A DNA stretch of 64,000 nt, taken from Aquabacterium sp. (GTDB taxonomy: Bacteria > Pseudomonadota > Gammaproteobacteria > Burkholderiales > Burkholderiaceae_C). The position numbers and the translations under genes are program-made. Each line of letters starts with the position of its first letter. Position 1 is the stretch's first letter. The notes under the pieces are model-generated. The model saw nothing but the letters and a program-made list of their open reading frames with translations. It was not told where the DNA came from and searched no databases. Of this stretch, positions 38,288 to 48,546 are shown piece after piece. The DNA lies in assembly GCA_023266355.1 (NCBI GenBank), contig JAHFQM010000007.1:124001-188000 (forward strand), given 5' to 3'.

Positions 38288-41200
38288 CTTCGCTCCTGCT
38301 GGGCGTCAGGTGAGATTGGAGTCGGTCGAGGGCCGCCACGGCGCCTTCGAAGTCGAAGTCTTCGCTGGCTTGCTCCAGGGCTTGCAGGGTGCGCAAGGCG
38401 GGGCCTGTGGCATGGGGCCGGACCGAGGCGCAGAACTGAGCGAACAGCGGCTCCAGGCATTCTCCACGATGGAAGGCCTGGCGCAGGCGCTGGGCCTGGT
38501 GTGTCCACAGCTGGACCAGGGCGGTGTCTGCGGCCGCTGGCTGGCCAGGGTCCGACGGCGGGCCATCGCCGCTGGCCGCAGCGGGCGTGTGCAACGCGGG
38601 GGGCATGGTGTCCTGCACGGCCGCGAGGGTGTCGTGCAGCACTTGGCGCAGCTGGCGCCAGGCCTGGCCGCGTTGGGTGGAGGGTGTGTCGGCGTTGCCG
38701 CGTTCGACGCGCCGTGCGGCCTGGACCAGGGCCACCAGGCCCAGGTTGGCGGCCGCGCCTTGCAGGCGGTGGGCGGTGGCTTGCGCCTGCGCGATGGTGT
38801 CGGGGGCTTGCTGGTGTTCCGCCGCGTCAAGCCAGACGGCCTGTTCCTGCGCGAAACGGCGCAGGGCCTGGTGGTAGGGCAGGACATCGCCCCAACGGGC
38901 CAGTCCCTGCTGGACGTCCACCAGCAAGGCGTCGCCGCTGTCCGGATGGCGCACGGCCGTGGGGTGGTCCGCGTCGGTGTCGTTCATGGCGGTGGAGGCC
39001 TCGCTCGGTGGGGCTGGCAGTGGCGCCACACCCGTCACGCGGCTGATTTCCAGCGCCAGTGCCGGCAGGTCCAGGGGCTTGTGCGCGAAGCCGTCCATGC
39101 CGGCGTCCATCGCGGCCTGGCGGTCTTCTTCCTGCACGCTGGCCGACAGGGCGATCACCGGCGTGCGGTCGCGGCCACGCTGGGCTTCCAGCTGGCGGAT
39201 GGCGCGGCAGGCGCTCAGCCCGTCCATCACCGGCATCTGCACGTCCATCAGGACGACGTCGAACACCTGCTCGGCGAAGCGGTCCACGGCCTCCTGGCCG
39301 TTGCTGGCCACGGTCAGGGTGTGGCCCTGGCGGCCCAGCACGACGTTCAGCAACTCGGTGTTCTGCGGCACGTCATCGACCACCAGCATGTGCAGCGGTG
39401 GCAGGTGCACGGCGGCCTGCTTGCGGCGTGCTTCCGTGCGAGCCACCTGGCTGGCGGGCAGGGGCAGCGACACGTGGAAGGTGCTGCCTTCGCCCACGGT
39501 GCTGGTCACCCAGATGCGCCCGCCCATCAGCTCGGTCAGCTGTTTGCTGATGGTGGTGCCCAGGCCGGTACCGCCGAAGCGCCGGCTCATGGACGCATCG
39601 GCCTGCGTGAAGGCCTCGAAGATGGTGTCCAGGCGGTCCGGGGCGATGCCGATGCCGGTGTCGCTCACGGTGAAGTGCACCATGTGGCCCTGGCGGGTGG
39701 CGGCCAGGGCCACCTCGCCTTGCTCGGTGAACTTGATGGCGTTGCCCAGCAGGTTGAGCAGGATCTGGCGCAGGCGGTGCGGGTCGCCTTGCACCATGTC
39801 GCCCACCGCGTCGTGCATGTCGCAGCGCAGCACCAAGGCTTTGCGGCCGGCCTGGATCGACTGCTCCGCGCACAGCTGCTGCACCAGGTCGCCGAGGGAA
39901 AAGTCCAGCGACTCCAGCGCCAGCGCGCCGCGGTCCAGCTTGGAGGTGTCGAGGATGTCGTTGAGCAAGTGCAGCAGGCTGCGCGCCGACTTGTGCACCG
40001 TCTCCAGGTGCTTGCGTTGGGCGCTCTGCAGCTCGCCGCCCAGCACCACCTCGGTGAAGCCCAGGATGGCGTTCATGGGCGTGCGGATTTCGTGGCTCAT
40101 GTTGGCCAGGAAGGTGCTGCGCGCCTGGGCCGCGGCTTCGGCGCGCTCCTTGGCCAGCACCAGGTCGTCTTCCATCTGGCGCCGCTCGGTGATGTCCAGC
40201 AAGACGCCGTCGATCCACTTCACGCTGTGGTCGGCCGCGCGCACCAGGCTGCCGTTGCCCCACATCCAGCGCACGCTGCCGCCGCGGGTGCGCAGCTGGA
40301 ACTCCAGCACGAACTGCTGCTCGGTCTCGGCCGCTTGCTTGACGATGCGCCCGATGCGTTCGGCCTCTTCGGGCGTGACCAGGTCGGCAAAGCTGATTTC
40401 CGGTGGCGAGCCCATGAAGGCGCTGCTCGGCCAGCCCGTGAGCCGCTCGGCCGCGTCGCTGACGAACACCATGGGCCAGCCCGGCGCCATGCGGCAGCGG
40501 TAGGAAATGCCCGGGATGTTGCCGATGAGCGAGCGGAACTGCGCCTCGCTGTCGCGCATGGCCCGCTCCAGGCGCTGCTGCTCGCTGATGTCGGCCACGA
40601 AGGCCACGTACATCTGTTCTTCCAGCCGCGCCGTGCGGCCGACCACGAGTTGGATGGGGATGCAGCGGCCATCGCTGTGGAAGCAGTGGGTGGACAGCGT
40701 GGTGCCCATCGACGGCTGGATCGCGTTCAGGAAGGCCGGGAAAGACGCCAGGGCCTGGCTGCGGAAGGGCTCCACCATGATCTGGGTGACGCTCTGGCCG
40801 ATCAGGCTGTAGGCGGAGCGGCCGAAGATGCGCGCCGCCCCGGCGTTGAATTCGTGGACGGTGCCGTGCTCGTCGAAGACGATGATGCCGTCGATCGAGG
40901 TGTCGGCGATGGCGCGCAGGCGGGCTTCCTTGGCCTGGTTGATTTCCAGCAGGCGGCGGTAGCGGACCAGGCCGATGGCCGCGGCCACCATCACGCTGAT
41001 GACCAGCGTCACCAGGGTGATGGACAGGGCCAGTGGCACCTGGTTGGCGGGCGCCAGGTCGAACTCGGCGGTGGGCCTGCCGATGAAGCGGGCCGCGGCC
41101 ATGCCGGTGTAATGCATGCCCGCGATGGCCAGGCCCATGACGACGCCGGCCACCGTGGTTTGCGACAGCCCACCGTGGCGCGAGAAGCGCGTGGCCAGGC

Positions 41201-41735
41201 CGAAGCGCACCCACAGCGCGAGCACGGCCAGCGCCACCGCCACCACGATGGACAGGGCGAACATCCAGGGGTCGTAGCGCAGCACCGGCGCCATGCGCAT
41301 GGCGGCCATGCCGGCGTAGTGCATGGCGCCGATGCCGGCACCCATCAACACGCCGGACAGCAGCAGTTCGCTCGCCGACACCCGGTGCTGGCTGAGCAGA
41401 CGCAGGGCGATCCAGGACGCGCCCATGCTGGGCAGCACCGAGAGCGTGGTCAGGCCCGTGTCGTAAGACACCTGGGTGCACAGGCGGAAGGCCAGCATGC
41501 CGATGAAGTGCATGGCCCAGACGCCGCAGCCCAGCGCCAGGCTGCCGGCCAGCAAGGTGGTGTTGCGCAGGCGTGCCTGGGGGATGCTGCGCGCCTGGAT
41601 GGCGGCCTGCATGGCCATGGTCGAGGCGAACATCGCCACGCAGACAGACAGCACGACCATCCACGGATCGTGCTCGCCGTACAGCAACAGGTTGCGGTCA
41701 AAGCCCGGACCGGCGGTCCAGAAAAACGAATCCAT
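38274..41735 (-). CDS. MHYT-PAS hybrid sensor histidine kinase with receiver and Hpt domains
   Basis: The protein has 1153 residues from the ATG at 41735 (TGAGG upstream). An N-terminal MHYT sensor domain carries three copies of the motif (MHFIGM, MHYAGM, MHYTGM) in about seven membrane spans, thought to bind copper and sense a gas or redox signal. Two PAS domains (about 290-510), a kinase core with His548 in MSHEIRTPM, an ATPase domain, a receiver with Asp831 and a C-terminal Hpt with His989 (TAHRLQGAA) complete a phosphorelay. The HD-GYP regulator overlaps its 3' end. Confidence 0.95.
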
Positions 41736-41848
41736 GGGGAACCTCAGCATGCCTTGTGGTGCAAGTTTGCTGCGGGATGCCCTGGCGTGCTGGCCGATGA
41801 AGCGGGTAGTAATGCACCAATTCGCACCCATTCAGGGGCGGTTTGGGC

Positions 41849-43105
41849 TCACTGCCCCACGGGCCACAGCACCCACATCGCCAGCGGCTGCTTGGTGCGC
41901 CCGGCCTGGGCCAGGGCCTCGTCGCCCCAGCCCCAGAAGAAGTCGGCGCGCACGGCGCCCAGGATGGCGCCGCCGGTGTCTTGGGCCATGACCAGCCTGC
42001 GCAGCGGCGAGGGCGGCGGCACGCTGCCGGCCACCCAGGTCTGCGGCAGGGTGCTGTCCAGCCACACGGGGGTGCCCAGGGGCACGCTGTCGCGGTCCAC
42101 GGCGATGGAGCGCCCGGGTGTCAGGGGCACGCCTTGCGCACCGCTGGGGCCGAGTTCGGGGTCGGGCAGGGCCTCTTCGCGGAAGAAGACGACGCGCGGG
42201 TTGGCCGCCATCATCTCGCCCACGCGGGCCGGGTTGGCCTGCGCCCAGTTGCGGATGGCCGGCCAGGACGCCTGTTCCAGCGTGAAGGCGCCCTGGTCCA
42301 CCAGCCAGCGCGCCACCGAGGTGTAGGGCTGCTCGTTGTGCCCGGCAAAGGCCAGGCGGATGACCTTGGGCGCACCTTGTGGCGTGGGCTCGTCGAGCAG
42401 GCGGATGCGGCCCGAACCCTGCACCTGGATGAGCAGCACGTCGAGTGGGTCGGCCAGCCACACGACCTCGCGCCCGGCGAGGGCGGCGCGGCCTTCGGGG
42501 GTTGATTCCAGCTCGCTGCGCGTGAAGAAGGGCTTGCGCTGGCCCAGGCCGGCAGGCGCGCGGTGCAGCGGGTAGGCAAAGCGGGCATCGGGCTTGCGGC
42601 GGCCCTCCAGCAGGGGCTCGAAATAGCCGGTCAGCAGGCCGTTGCTGGCACCGTCCAGGGCGGTCACGCGCCAGGGCTGGAAATGGCTTTCCACCCATTG
42701 CCGCACGAAGCCGTCATCGACCCGGTTGCCCCAGTCGGCCCCCAGGCGGCGCACTTCCTCGCAGACCTTGGCCCAGCCTGGCGCGGGTTTGGCGCAGCCC
42801 TTGGCCAGGGCGGGCCACCAGGCGCTGCTGCGGTCGTTCTCCCAGCCGGGCAGGTCGCGCCAGCTGGCCTGCGTCCAGCGGGCCTTGGCGCGCAGCATGC
42901 TGGGGCCTTCCGGCGTGAGGGCGGTGCCGGGTGCGGTGCCCGGGGTTGGCGTGGGCATGCCAGGGGCGCTCAGCACCGGGGCGGGGCCCACACTGCCATG
43001 CCCACCGGGGCCGCTCAGGCTGCCACAGCCCGCCAGGCTGCCTACAATCCCAACCAAGCCCACCCACCGCGCACCACGCGGCGCGACGGTTTCAAAACGC
43101 TGCAT
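41849..43105 (-). CDS. mltA: Membrane-bound lytic murein transglycosylase A
   Basis: The protein has 418 residues. A lipobox SLAGC near residue 26 marks a lipoprotein. The MltA core includes SNGLLTGYFEPLLEG and the 3D domain at the C-terminus contains MAQDTGGAILGAVRADFFWG with conserved Asp residues. MltA cuts glycan strands to 1,6-anhydromuropeptides in the outer-membrane-facing periplasm. The start is 25 bp from that of the divergent small ORF. Confidence 0.94.
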   Translation of the reverse strand: MQRFETVAPRGARWVGLVGIVGSLAGCGSLSGPGGHGSVGPAPVLSAPGMPTPTPGTAPGTALTPEGPSMLRAKARWTQASWRDLPGWENDRSSAWWPALAKGCAKPAPGWAKVCEEVRRLGADWGNRVDDGFVRQWVESHFQPWRVTALDGASNGLLTGYFEPLLEGRRKPDARFAYPLHRAPAGLGQRKPFFTRSELESTPEGRAALAGREVVWLADPLDVLLIQVQGSGRIRLLDEPTPQGAPKVIRLAFAGHNEQPYTSVARWLVDQGAFTLEQASWPAIRNWAQANPARVGEMMAANPRVVFFREEALPDPELGPSGAQGVPLTPGRSIAVDRDSVPLGTPVWLDSTLPQTWVAGSVPPPSPLRRLVMAQDTGGAILGAVRADFFWGWGDEALAQAGRTKQPLAMWVLWPVGQ

Positions 43106-43130
43106 CACATCCCACCCGGAAACCCAAGCC

Positions 43131-43328
43131 ATGTCGCTGATTGTGCTGGAAGCTGTGGGCGCTTTGGCGCTGTTCGTCTTCCTGATCTGGTGGACGATGT
43201 TTTCGGGGCGCCGCCAGGGCGAGCTGCAGGACGGTGCCGATGCGGCGGATCCAGCCGCGGCCGGCGACGCCCTGCCCCCTTCTGATCATCCCGCCGAGCG
43301 CGGTGGCAGCAGGAACGAGCCGGGCTGA
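43131..43328 (+). CDS. Small single-span membrane protein
   Basis: The 65-residue product starts MSLIVLEAVGALALFVFLIWW, a single hydrophobic helix, then FSGRRQGE and a polar Asp/Ala-rich tail. A weak GGAAA lies upstream. The WWTMFSGRR pattern reminds me of short hypothetical proteins next to mltA in related bacteria. Its last 43 nt overlap the 3' end of the convergent 'recombinase-family' membrane protein gene. Confidence 0.6.
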   Translation: MSLIVLEAVGALALFVFLIWWTMFSGRRQGELQDGADAADPAAAGDALPPSDHPAERGGSRNEPG

Positions 43329-45412
43329 CGCAGCAAGCGGCGCAGCACCGCGCGCCACAGCCGGGCCCGGTCGGTGACGCGCACGCCGCGCGAACGCACC
43401 GCCACGCGCAGCGCCAGCGTGAAGCTCACGCCCACGTTCAGCACGCCGGTCAGCGGCAGGGCGGCCACGCACCACCACAGTTGCGGCTCGTGCAGCACCG
43501 GCCAGCCCAGCGTGCCGATGGCCGCGGCCACCTGGCCAGTGGACAGCGTCACGTGGCGCACGTCCAGCGGCAGGCCCACGAAGTGCGCCACCACCGGCAC
43601 GATGCCCAGCATCAGCCCCAGCGAGATGTTGGCCGCCAGCCCGGAGACGTTCTCGCGCCACCAGGCCGACCAACGCGCCGCCCGCGCCTCGCCCAGCCAT
43701 GCCTGGATGTGCGGGTTGAAGCGCAAGGCGCTGTCCAGGCGGTGCAGCACGAAGGCGTTTTCGGCCCAGCCCGCCAGGATGCTGGACGCGAACAGCAGCA
43801 CGCCCGTGAAGGCCGCGTACCAGAGCGTCGGGCCCAGCAAGGTGAGCGTCTCCAGCACGTGGTGGGCCTCGTGCGCGTTGATGAGCGGCCGGCCATTGAC
43901 CCACCAAGCCAGCACCTGCACGCCCAGCACCAGCGGGGCCACGACCATCAGGTTGCCCACGATGCCGGCCATCTGTGAGCGCAACAGGTGCGCGACCTCG
44001 TCGACAAAGCCTTCCACGGCCTCGTCGCTGTGCACATCGGCCAGCTTGGCGGCCATGGCCGGTGCCGTCATGGCGGGCTGCTTGGTGGCCACGGTGAAGT
44101 GCAGCCACTGCACCAGCACGAAGCTGACGGCGTAGTTCACGCCCGCGCCGAAGCCGGCCAGGAAGGGCGACAGGCCGAGCGACAGCACCACGAACTTCAT
44201 GAAGGTGGTGCCGGCCAGCACAGCGCCGCCGCCCGAGGCCCGCGCCAGCATGTTCATGTACTCGTCGCGGCTGCGGGTGATGTAGTGCTCGCCGGTTTCG
44301 GCGCTGCGCTCGGCCACGCGCCGCGCCAGTTGCGAGGTGTGCTGCGAGAACAGCGCGCGCACGCTGCGGCGGTCGCGGCCCACGGCCACCAGCGTCAGCA
44401 CCAGGCGGTGCAAGGCGGGGCCGGGTTGCGGCGCCAGCACCACGTCGAGCAGCAGCGCGATGCGGCGGCAGCGCTCGCAGAGCTGGTCGATCTGGAACAC
44501 CAGGTTGACCGAGATGCCTTGCGTGTCGAGGTGGCCATGCAGGCCATGGGCGGCCTCGGCGCAGGTGTCCAGCAGCACGCGCAGGTACTGGGCTTCTTGC
44601 AGCAGGGCGGCCGTCGGTGCCTGGGCGGCTTCGGGCGACGGCGCCGAAGCGATGGCCAGCGCGTGGTCCCGCATGCGCTCGATGACGTGGGTGAGTTGGC
44701 GGAACGCGGCGCGTGCGCTGGCATCGCCTTCGTTGGGCGAGGCGTCAGCGTCAAAGTCATGGCTCACGCTGATGCCCATGCGCGATCTGAACGCGGGCGA
44801 GAAACCGATGGCCCGCACCTGCGTGGCCAGGTAGAGCATGGCGTCGTAGAACGCGTCGCGCCAGCCCAGCGGGGCGCGTTGCGGATCGCCGAAGGGCGCC
44901 GCGTCGTGTGCCAGCGACTCCCGCCACAAGGCCCCGATGCCATCGAGCGTGGCGGCGTCCAGGGCGGCCAGCCAGTCGGCGTCGTCGGCATCGCTGAAGA
45001 GCATGCCGAACAGCACGGCCAGGTCGGTGGTGTCGGGGCTGTGCGGCAGCATGCGCCCGCGCAGGCGCTCGCCGAGTTCGTTGAGGAAGGCCGCGCGTGG
45101 CGAGAAGCCGAAGTCGGCCAGCAGCGCGGCCACGTCGGTGTCGCGCCAGGTGGCGGCCAGCAAGGCCACCACGCGCTCGCGCCGCGCCGGGTGGGCCGAG
45201 GCGTCGAGCAGGCGCACCACGCACTGCATGCCGCTGACGGGCTCGCCGCGGCGCACCCAGTCGAGCAGGCGGATCAGCCAGATGTGGCGATGCACGGGGG
45301 CCGCTTGCGCATCGGCGGCGTCCAGCAAGGCTTCGATGTCGAACCCGTTGCCAGGGCGGGGCCACCAGGCCTGGCGGGTGAAAGGGCGGACCAGCCGCGA
45401 GAACACCGCCAT
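43286..45412 (-). CDS. SpecificRecomb-family membrane protein
   Basis: The protein has 708 residues. It matches the 'site-specific recombinase' family of betaproteobacteria (SpecificRecomb), but there is no integrase or resolvase motif: the N-terminal half is soluble and helical, and the C-terminal half has 6-7 membrane spans (FMKFVVLSLGLSPFLAG, AGIVGNLMVVAPLVLG, WYAAFTGVLLFASSILAG). The name is probably historic and misleading. It starts at 45412 in a TGATG overlap with apaG, so the two are co-translated. Confidence 0.88.
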   Translation of the reverse strand: MAVFSRLVRPFTRQAWWPRPGNGFDIEALLDAADAQAAPVHRHIWLIRLLDWVRRGEPVSGMQCVVRLLDASAHPARRERVVALLAATWRDTDVAALLADFGFSPRAAFLNELGERLRGRMLPHSPDTTDLAVLFGMLFSDADDADWLAALDAATLDGIGALWRESLAHDAAPFGDPQRAPLGWRDAFYDAMLYLATQVRAIGFSPAFRSRMGISVSHDFDADASPNEGDASARAAFRQLTHVIERMRDHALAIASAPSPEAAQAPTAALLQEAQYLRVLLDTCAEAAHGLHGHLDTQGISVNLVFQIDQLCERCRRIALLLDVVLAPQPGPALHRLVLTLVAVGRDRRSVRALFSQHTSQLARRVAERSAETGEHYITRSRDEYMNMLARASGGGAVLAGTTFMKFVVLSLGLSPFLAGFGAGVNYAVSFVLVQWLHFTVATKQPAMTAPAMAAKLADVHSDEAVEGFVDEVAHLLRSQMAGIVGNLMVVAPLVLGVQVLAWWVNGRPLINAHEAHHVLETLTLLGPTLWYAAFTGVLLFASSILAGWAENAFVLHRLDSALRFNPHIQAWLGEARAARWSAWWRENVSGLAANISLGLMLGIVPVVAHFVGLPLDVRHVTLSTGQVAAAIGTLGWPVLHEPQLWWCVAALPLTGVLNVGVSFTLALRVAVRSRGVRVTDRARLWRAVLRRLLRQPGSFLLPPRSAG

Positions 45413-45786
45413 CAGTGCAGCGACTGGCTGCGCGCCAGTGTGAAGGCGGGGATGGGCGCCTCGAACAGGCGGGCTTCGTCGGTCATGCAAAAGAAGCTGC
45501 CCTGCATGCTGCCGTGCGGCGTTTCCAGGCGCGCCCAGCTGGTGTATTCGAAGCGTTCGCCGGGTTTGAGCAGGGGCTGGTGGCCCACCACGCCCAGGCC
45601 GCGGACCTCTTCGACGCGCCCGGTGGCATCGGTGATCAGCCAGTGCCGGCCGATGAGTTGCGCGGCCACCGTGCCGCTGTTGACGATGGTGACGGTGTAG
45701 GCAAACGCGTACTCGTGACGCGCCGGATTGCTCTGCTCTTCGAGGTAGCTGGGCTGCACGCTGCAGCTGAATTCGGCATGGTTCAT
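45412..45786 (-). CDS. apaG: ApaG protein
   Basis: The protein has 124 residues, the usual size. The immunoglobulin-like fold pattern is clear: ARHEYAFAYTVTIVNSG, RHWLITDATG and GHQPLLKPGERFEYTSW, with SMQGSFFCM later. ApaG is a conserved protein linked to cobalt/magnesium resistance and diadenosine tetraphosphate; its role is not settled. The start is the second in-frame ATG; the first six codons upstream are not conserved in the family. Confidence 0.96.
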   Translation of the reverse strand: MNHAEFSCSVQPSYLEEQSNPARHEYAFAYTVTIVNSGTVAAQLIGRHWLITDATGRVEEVRGLGVVGHQPLLKPGERFEYTSWARLETPHGSMQGSFFCMTDEARLFEAPIPAFTLARSQSLH

Positions 45787-45934
45787 GCGGCCCATTCTAG
45801 GCACACGGATGGGGGGTGTCCGTCTTTCCGACCCTTTTCGTCATGGGGGTGTCACGCGGCATGGCGAGGATCCGCCTAACCCATACTGACTATGTCTGTG
45901 GCCAGACCGGCCGCGCACACCGAGGAGCACAACA

Positions 45935-47695
45935 ATGGACCGTCGTGGATTTTTGTCGGCGCTTGGCGCCTTGGGCGGTGGCCTGCTGGTCACCTGGCAG
46001 GCGCAAGCCGCCACCTTCGCCAAGCTGGGCCTGAACCCCATCGACGTGTCCGGCCTGCGCACCGACTCGGACCGCGTCTTCGACCTGTCCATCTCCTCGG
46101 CCGACCCCAGCGTCACCGGCGTGATCCTGTGGACGCACCTCCGCGCCAGCGAAGTGCGTGCCAGCGAATCGCTCTACCTGCAGGTGGCCAGCGACGCCCA
46201 GTTCAGCCAGTTGGTGCTGCAGGCCGAGGTGCGCCCTGATCAGATCGGCCCGGAGCGCGACTTCACCGTCAAGGTGGACCTCGACGGCCAGCTGCCCGCC
46301 ACGCCCGCCGGTGGCCGCTTCTTCTACCGCTTCATCTACGCCGGCACCGTCAGCCGCACGGGCCGCTGCCGCACCCTGCCGGCCAGTCCCAACGGCGTGC
46401 GCCGCCTGAAGTTCGGCCTGGCCACCTGCCAGGATTTCACCAACGGTTACTACGGCGCCTGGTCGCACCTGTCGCGCGACGAGAGCCTGGACTTCGTGCT
46501 CCACCTGGGCGACTTCATTTACGAGACCGCCGGTGACCCGCGCTTCCAGAGCCTGCCCTACGCCGACCGCACCATGGTGCTGCCTTCCGGTGGCACCGTG
46601 GCCCTGGACCTGGCCGACTACCGCTTCATCTACCGCACCATCCGCAGCGATCGCAAGCTGCAGGCCGCGATGGAGCGCCACACCTTCATCTGCGTGCCCG
46701 ACGACCACGAGACGGCCAACGACGTCTATTGGGACTACGCCCGCGACACCCTGGGCGCGCCCGACCACCCCTACACGACCGACCCGAAGTACGGCAACAG
46801 CCCCGCCCTGCTCAAGCAACTCAAGCTGGACTCGCAACGCGCCTGGACCGAGTACGTGCCAGCCCGCGTCAGCTTCAACAGCAACGCCACCCACCCCTTC
46901 GACGCGCTCACCGTTTACCGCCGTTTCGACTTCGCCGGCTTCCTCGACCTGTTGATGATCGAGAACCGCACCTACCGCAGCAACCACCCCTGCGGCGAAG
47001 GCGACTACCTGCAGCGCTACGCCCCGCTGGGTTGCAGCAAGGGCGACGCGGGCGGCCGCACCCTGCTGGGCCAGGCCCAGCACAACTGGCTGGTCGACGG
47101 CCTGACCACCTCGCGCGCCACCTGGAAGCTCATGGGCAACCAGACCTACTTCGGCCGCCTCTCGCTGACCCCGATCGCCAGCCCGCTGACGCCCTTCAAC
47201 GTCGATGCCTGGGACGGCTACGGCGCCGAGCGCACGGCCATCTGCGCCGCGCTGCGCCAGGCCGCGGTGAAGAACTTCCTGGTTGTCACCGGCGACCTGC
47301 ACACCCACATCGCCAGCGACATCAAGTTCGACTACACCAGCCCCAACCTGATCGACACCTCGAACTACCTGGGCGCGGAGTTCATGACGCCCTCGATCAC
47401 GTCCTCGACCCTGGGCGAAATGGTGGCCGCCAACGCCGACCCCAAGCTGCGCGAAGTGCTGGTGCAAGGCCTGGTGGCGCCCGCGGTGCAGGTGGCCAAC
47501 CCGCACATCCGCTTCTTCAACAGCAGCAGCTCGGGCTACTCGACGCTGGAGCTCACCGACAGCTACGCCGAGTGGGTCAGCTACGCCGTGGACAAGAGCG
47601 TGGACAGCGCCACGGCCTCGCGCCGCTGCGTGGCCCGCCAGCGCAAGCACATGAGCTTCCCGTGGCTGATGCCGCAAAGCACCTGGGGCTACTGA
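45935..47695 (+). CDS. PhoD-like alkaline phosphatase/phosphodiesterase
   Basis: The protein has 586 residues. The N-terminus MDRRGFLSALGALGG is a Tat-type twin-arginine signal, as expected for PhoD enzymes that fold with Fe/Ca cofactors before export. Metal ligands appear in FGLATCQDF, LHLGDFIYE, PDDHETAND and VTGDLHTHIASD. It hydrolyses phosphate mono- or diesters in the periplasm. GAGGAG precedes the ATG. No PHO box was recognised in the 148-bp region before it. Confidence 0.93.
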   Translation: MDRRGFLSALGALGGGLLVTWQAQAATFAKLGLNPIDVSGLRTDSDRVFDLSISSADPSVTGVILWTHLRASEVRASESLYLQVASDAQFSQLVLQAEVRPDQIGPERDFTVKVDLDGQLPATPAGGRFFYRFIYAGTVSRTGRCRTLPASPNGVRRLKFGLATCQDFTNGYYGAWSHLSRDESLDFVLHLGDFIYETAGDPRFQSLPYADRTMVLPSGGTVALDLADYRFIYRTIRSDRKLQAAMERHTFICVPDDHETANDVYWDYARDTLGAPDHPYTTDPKYGNSPALLKQLKLDSQRAWTEYVPARVSFNSNATHPFDALTVYRRFDFAGFLDLLMIENRTYRSNHPCGEGDYLQRYAPLGCSKGDAGGRTLLGQAQHNWLVDGLTTSRATWKLMGNQTYFGRLSLTPIASPLTPFNVDAWDGYGAERTAICAALRQAAVKNFLVVTGDLHTHIASDIKFDYTSPNLIDTSNYLGAEFMTPSITSSTLGEMVAANADPKLREVLVQGLVAPAVQVANPHIRFFNSSSSGYSTLELTDSYAEWVSYAVDKSVDSATASRRCVARQRKHMSFPWLMPQSTWGY

Positions 47696-47782
47696 GCCGG
47701 GTCGCCTGAGGAAGGCGGCGGACCTTTTTACAATGGCGGCTGAGTCTGTCCCAACCGTCCGTCGCCCATGAGGCCCGCCGCC

Positions 47783-48487
47783 ATGTCGTCCGCTCCCCGC
47801 ACCTTCCGCATCGCCCCCAGCATCCTGTCTGCCGATTTCGCCCGCCTGGGCGAGGAGGTGCGCAACGTCATCGACGCCGGCGCCGACTGGATCCACTTCG
47901 ACGTGATGGACAACCATTACGTGCCCAACCTCACTTTCGGGCCGATGGTCTGCCAGGCCCTGCGCAAGCACAGCGTCAAGGCCGACGGCACGAAGGTGCC
48001 CATCGACGTGCACCTGATGGTGCAGCCGGTCGATGCCTTGGCCACGGCCTTCGCCAAGTCGGGCGCCGACATCGTCACCTTCCACCCCGATGCCTCCACC
48101 CACGTGGACCGCACCCTGCAGCTGATCAAGGCCGAAGGCATCCAGGCCGGCCTGGTGTTCAACCCGGCCATGCCGATCGACGTGCTGGAGTGGGTCATCG
48201 ACAAGGTCGATGTGGTGCTGCTGATGAGCGTGAACCCTGGCTTCGGTGGCCAGAGCTTCATCGACAGCACGTTGCGCAAGGCCGAGAAGGTGCGCAAGCT
48301 GATCGACGCACATCACCGCGAAACGGGCCGTGACATCCGCCTGGAGATCGACGGTGGCGTGAAGGTGGACAACATCCGCCGCATCGCCGACGCGGGCGCC
48401 GACACCTTCGTGGCCGGCAGCGCCATCTTCGGCCAGCCCAGCTACAAGGACGTCATCGACGCCATGCGGGCCGAGCTGGCGCGCTGA
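47783..48487 (+). CDS. rpe: Ribulose-phosphate 3-epimerase
   Basis: The protein has 234 residues. It interconverts ribulose 5-phosphate and xylulose 5-phosphate in the pentose phosphate and Calvin pathways. [30 protein letters not shown] and [10 protein letters not shown] are diagnostic and hold the catalytic Asp and metal ligands. An ATG five codons upstream (47768) is also possible. A -10-like TACAAT (47729-47734) lies ahead. Convergent with the methyltransferase. Confidence 0.97.
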   Translation: MSSAPRTFRIAPSILSADFARLGEEVRNVIDAGADWIHFDVMDNHYVPNLTFGPMVCQALRKHSVKADGTKVPIDVHLMVQPVDALATAFAKSGADIVTFHPDASTHVDRTLQLIKAEGIQAGLVFNPAMPIDVLEWVIDKVDVVLLMSVNPGFGGQSFIDSTLRKAEKVRKLIDAHHRETGRDIRLEIDGGVKVDNIRRIADAGADTFVAGSAIFGQPSYKDVIDAMRAELAR

Positions 48488-48546
48488 GCGTTCAGCGCAG
48501 GCTCAGCACACGTTCAGCGCCCGCTCAACGTCCGCTCAGCGCCAGA
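48488..48546. repeat. Cluster of short TCAGC motifs between rpe and a methyltransferase gene
   Basis: The 59-bp convergent gap is almost made of degenerate CG(C/T)TCAGCGC-type units (five to seven copies on about a 10-12 bp period). It may form alternate hairpins and serve as a terminator without a T-run, or be simple drift. Confidence 0.4.

Noticed and set aside
43286..45412. Mobile element suggested by the family name 'site-specific recombinase'
   Set aside because: It has no catalytic recombinase residues and is a multi-span membrane protein in a stable housekeeping context; no repeats, integrase or attachment sites flank it.
45890..48316. A long minus-strand frame over PhoD and rpe
   Set aside because: It is antisense to two clear genes and has Gly/Arg/His/Val-biased, motif-free sequence.
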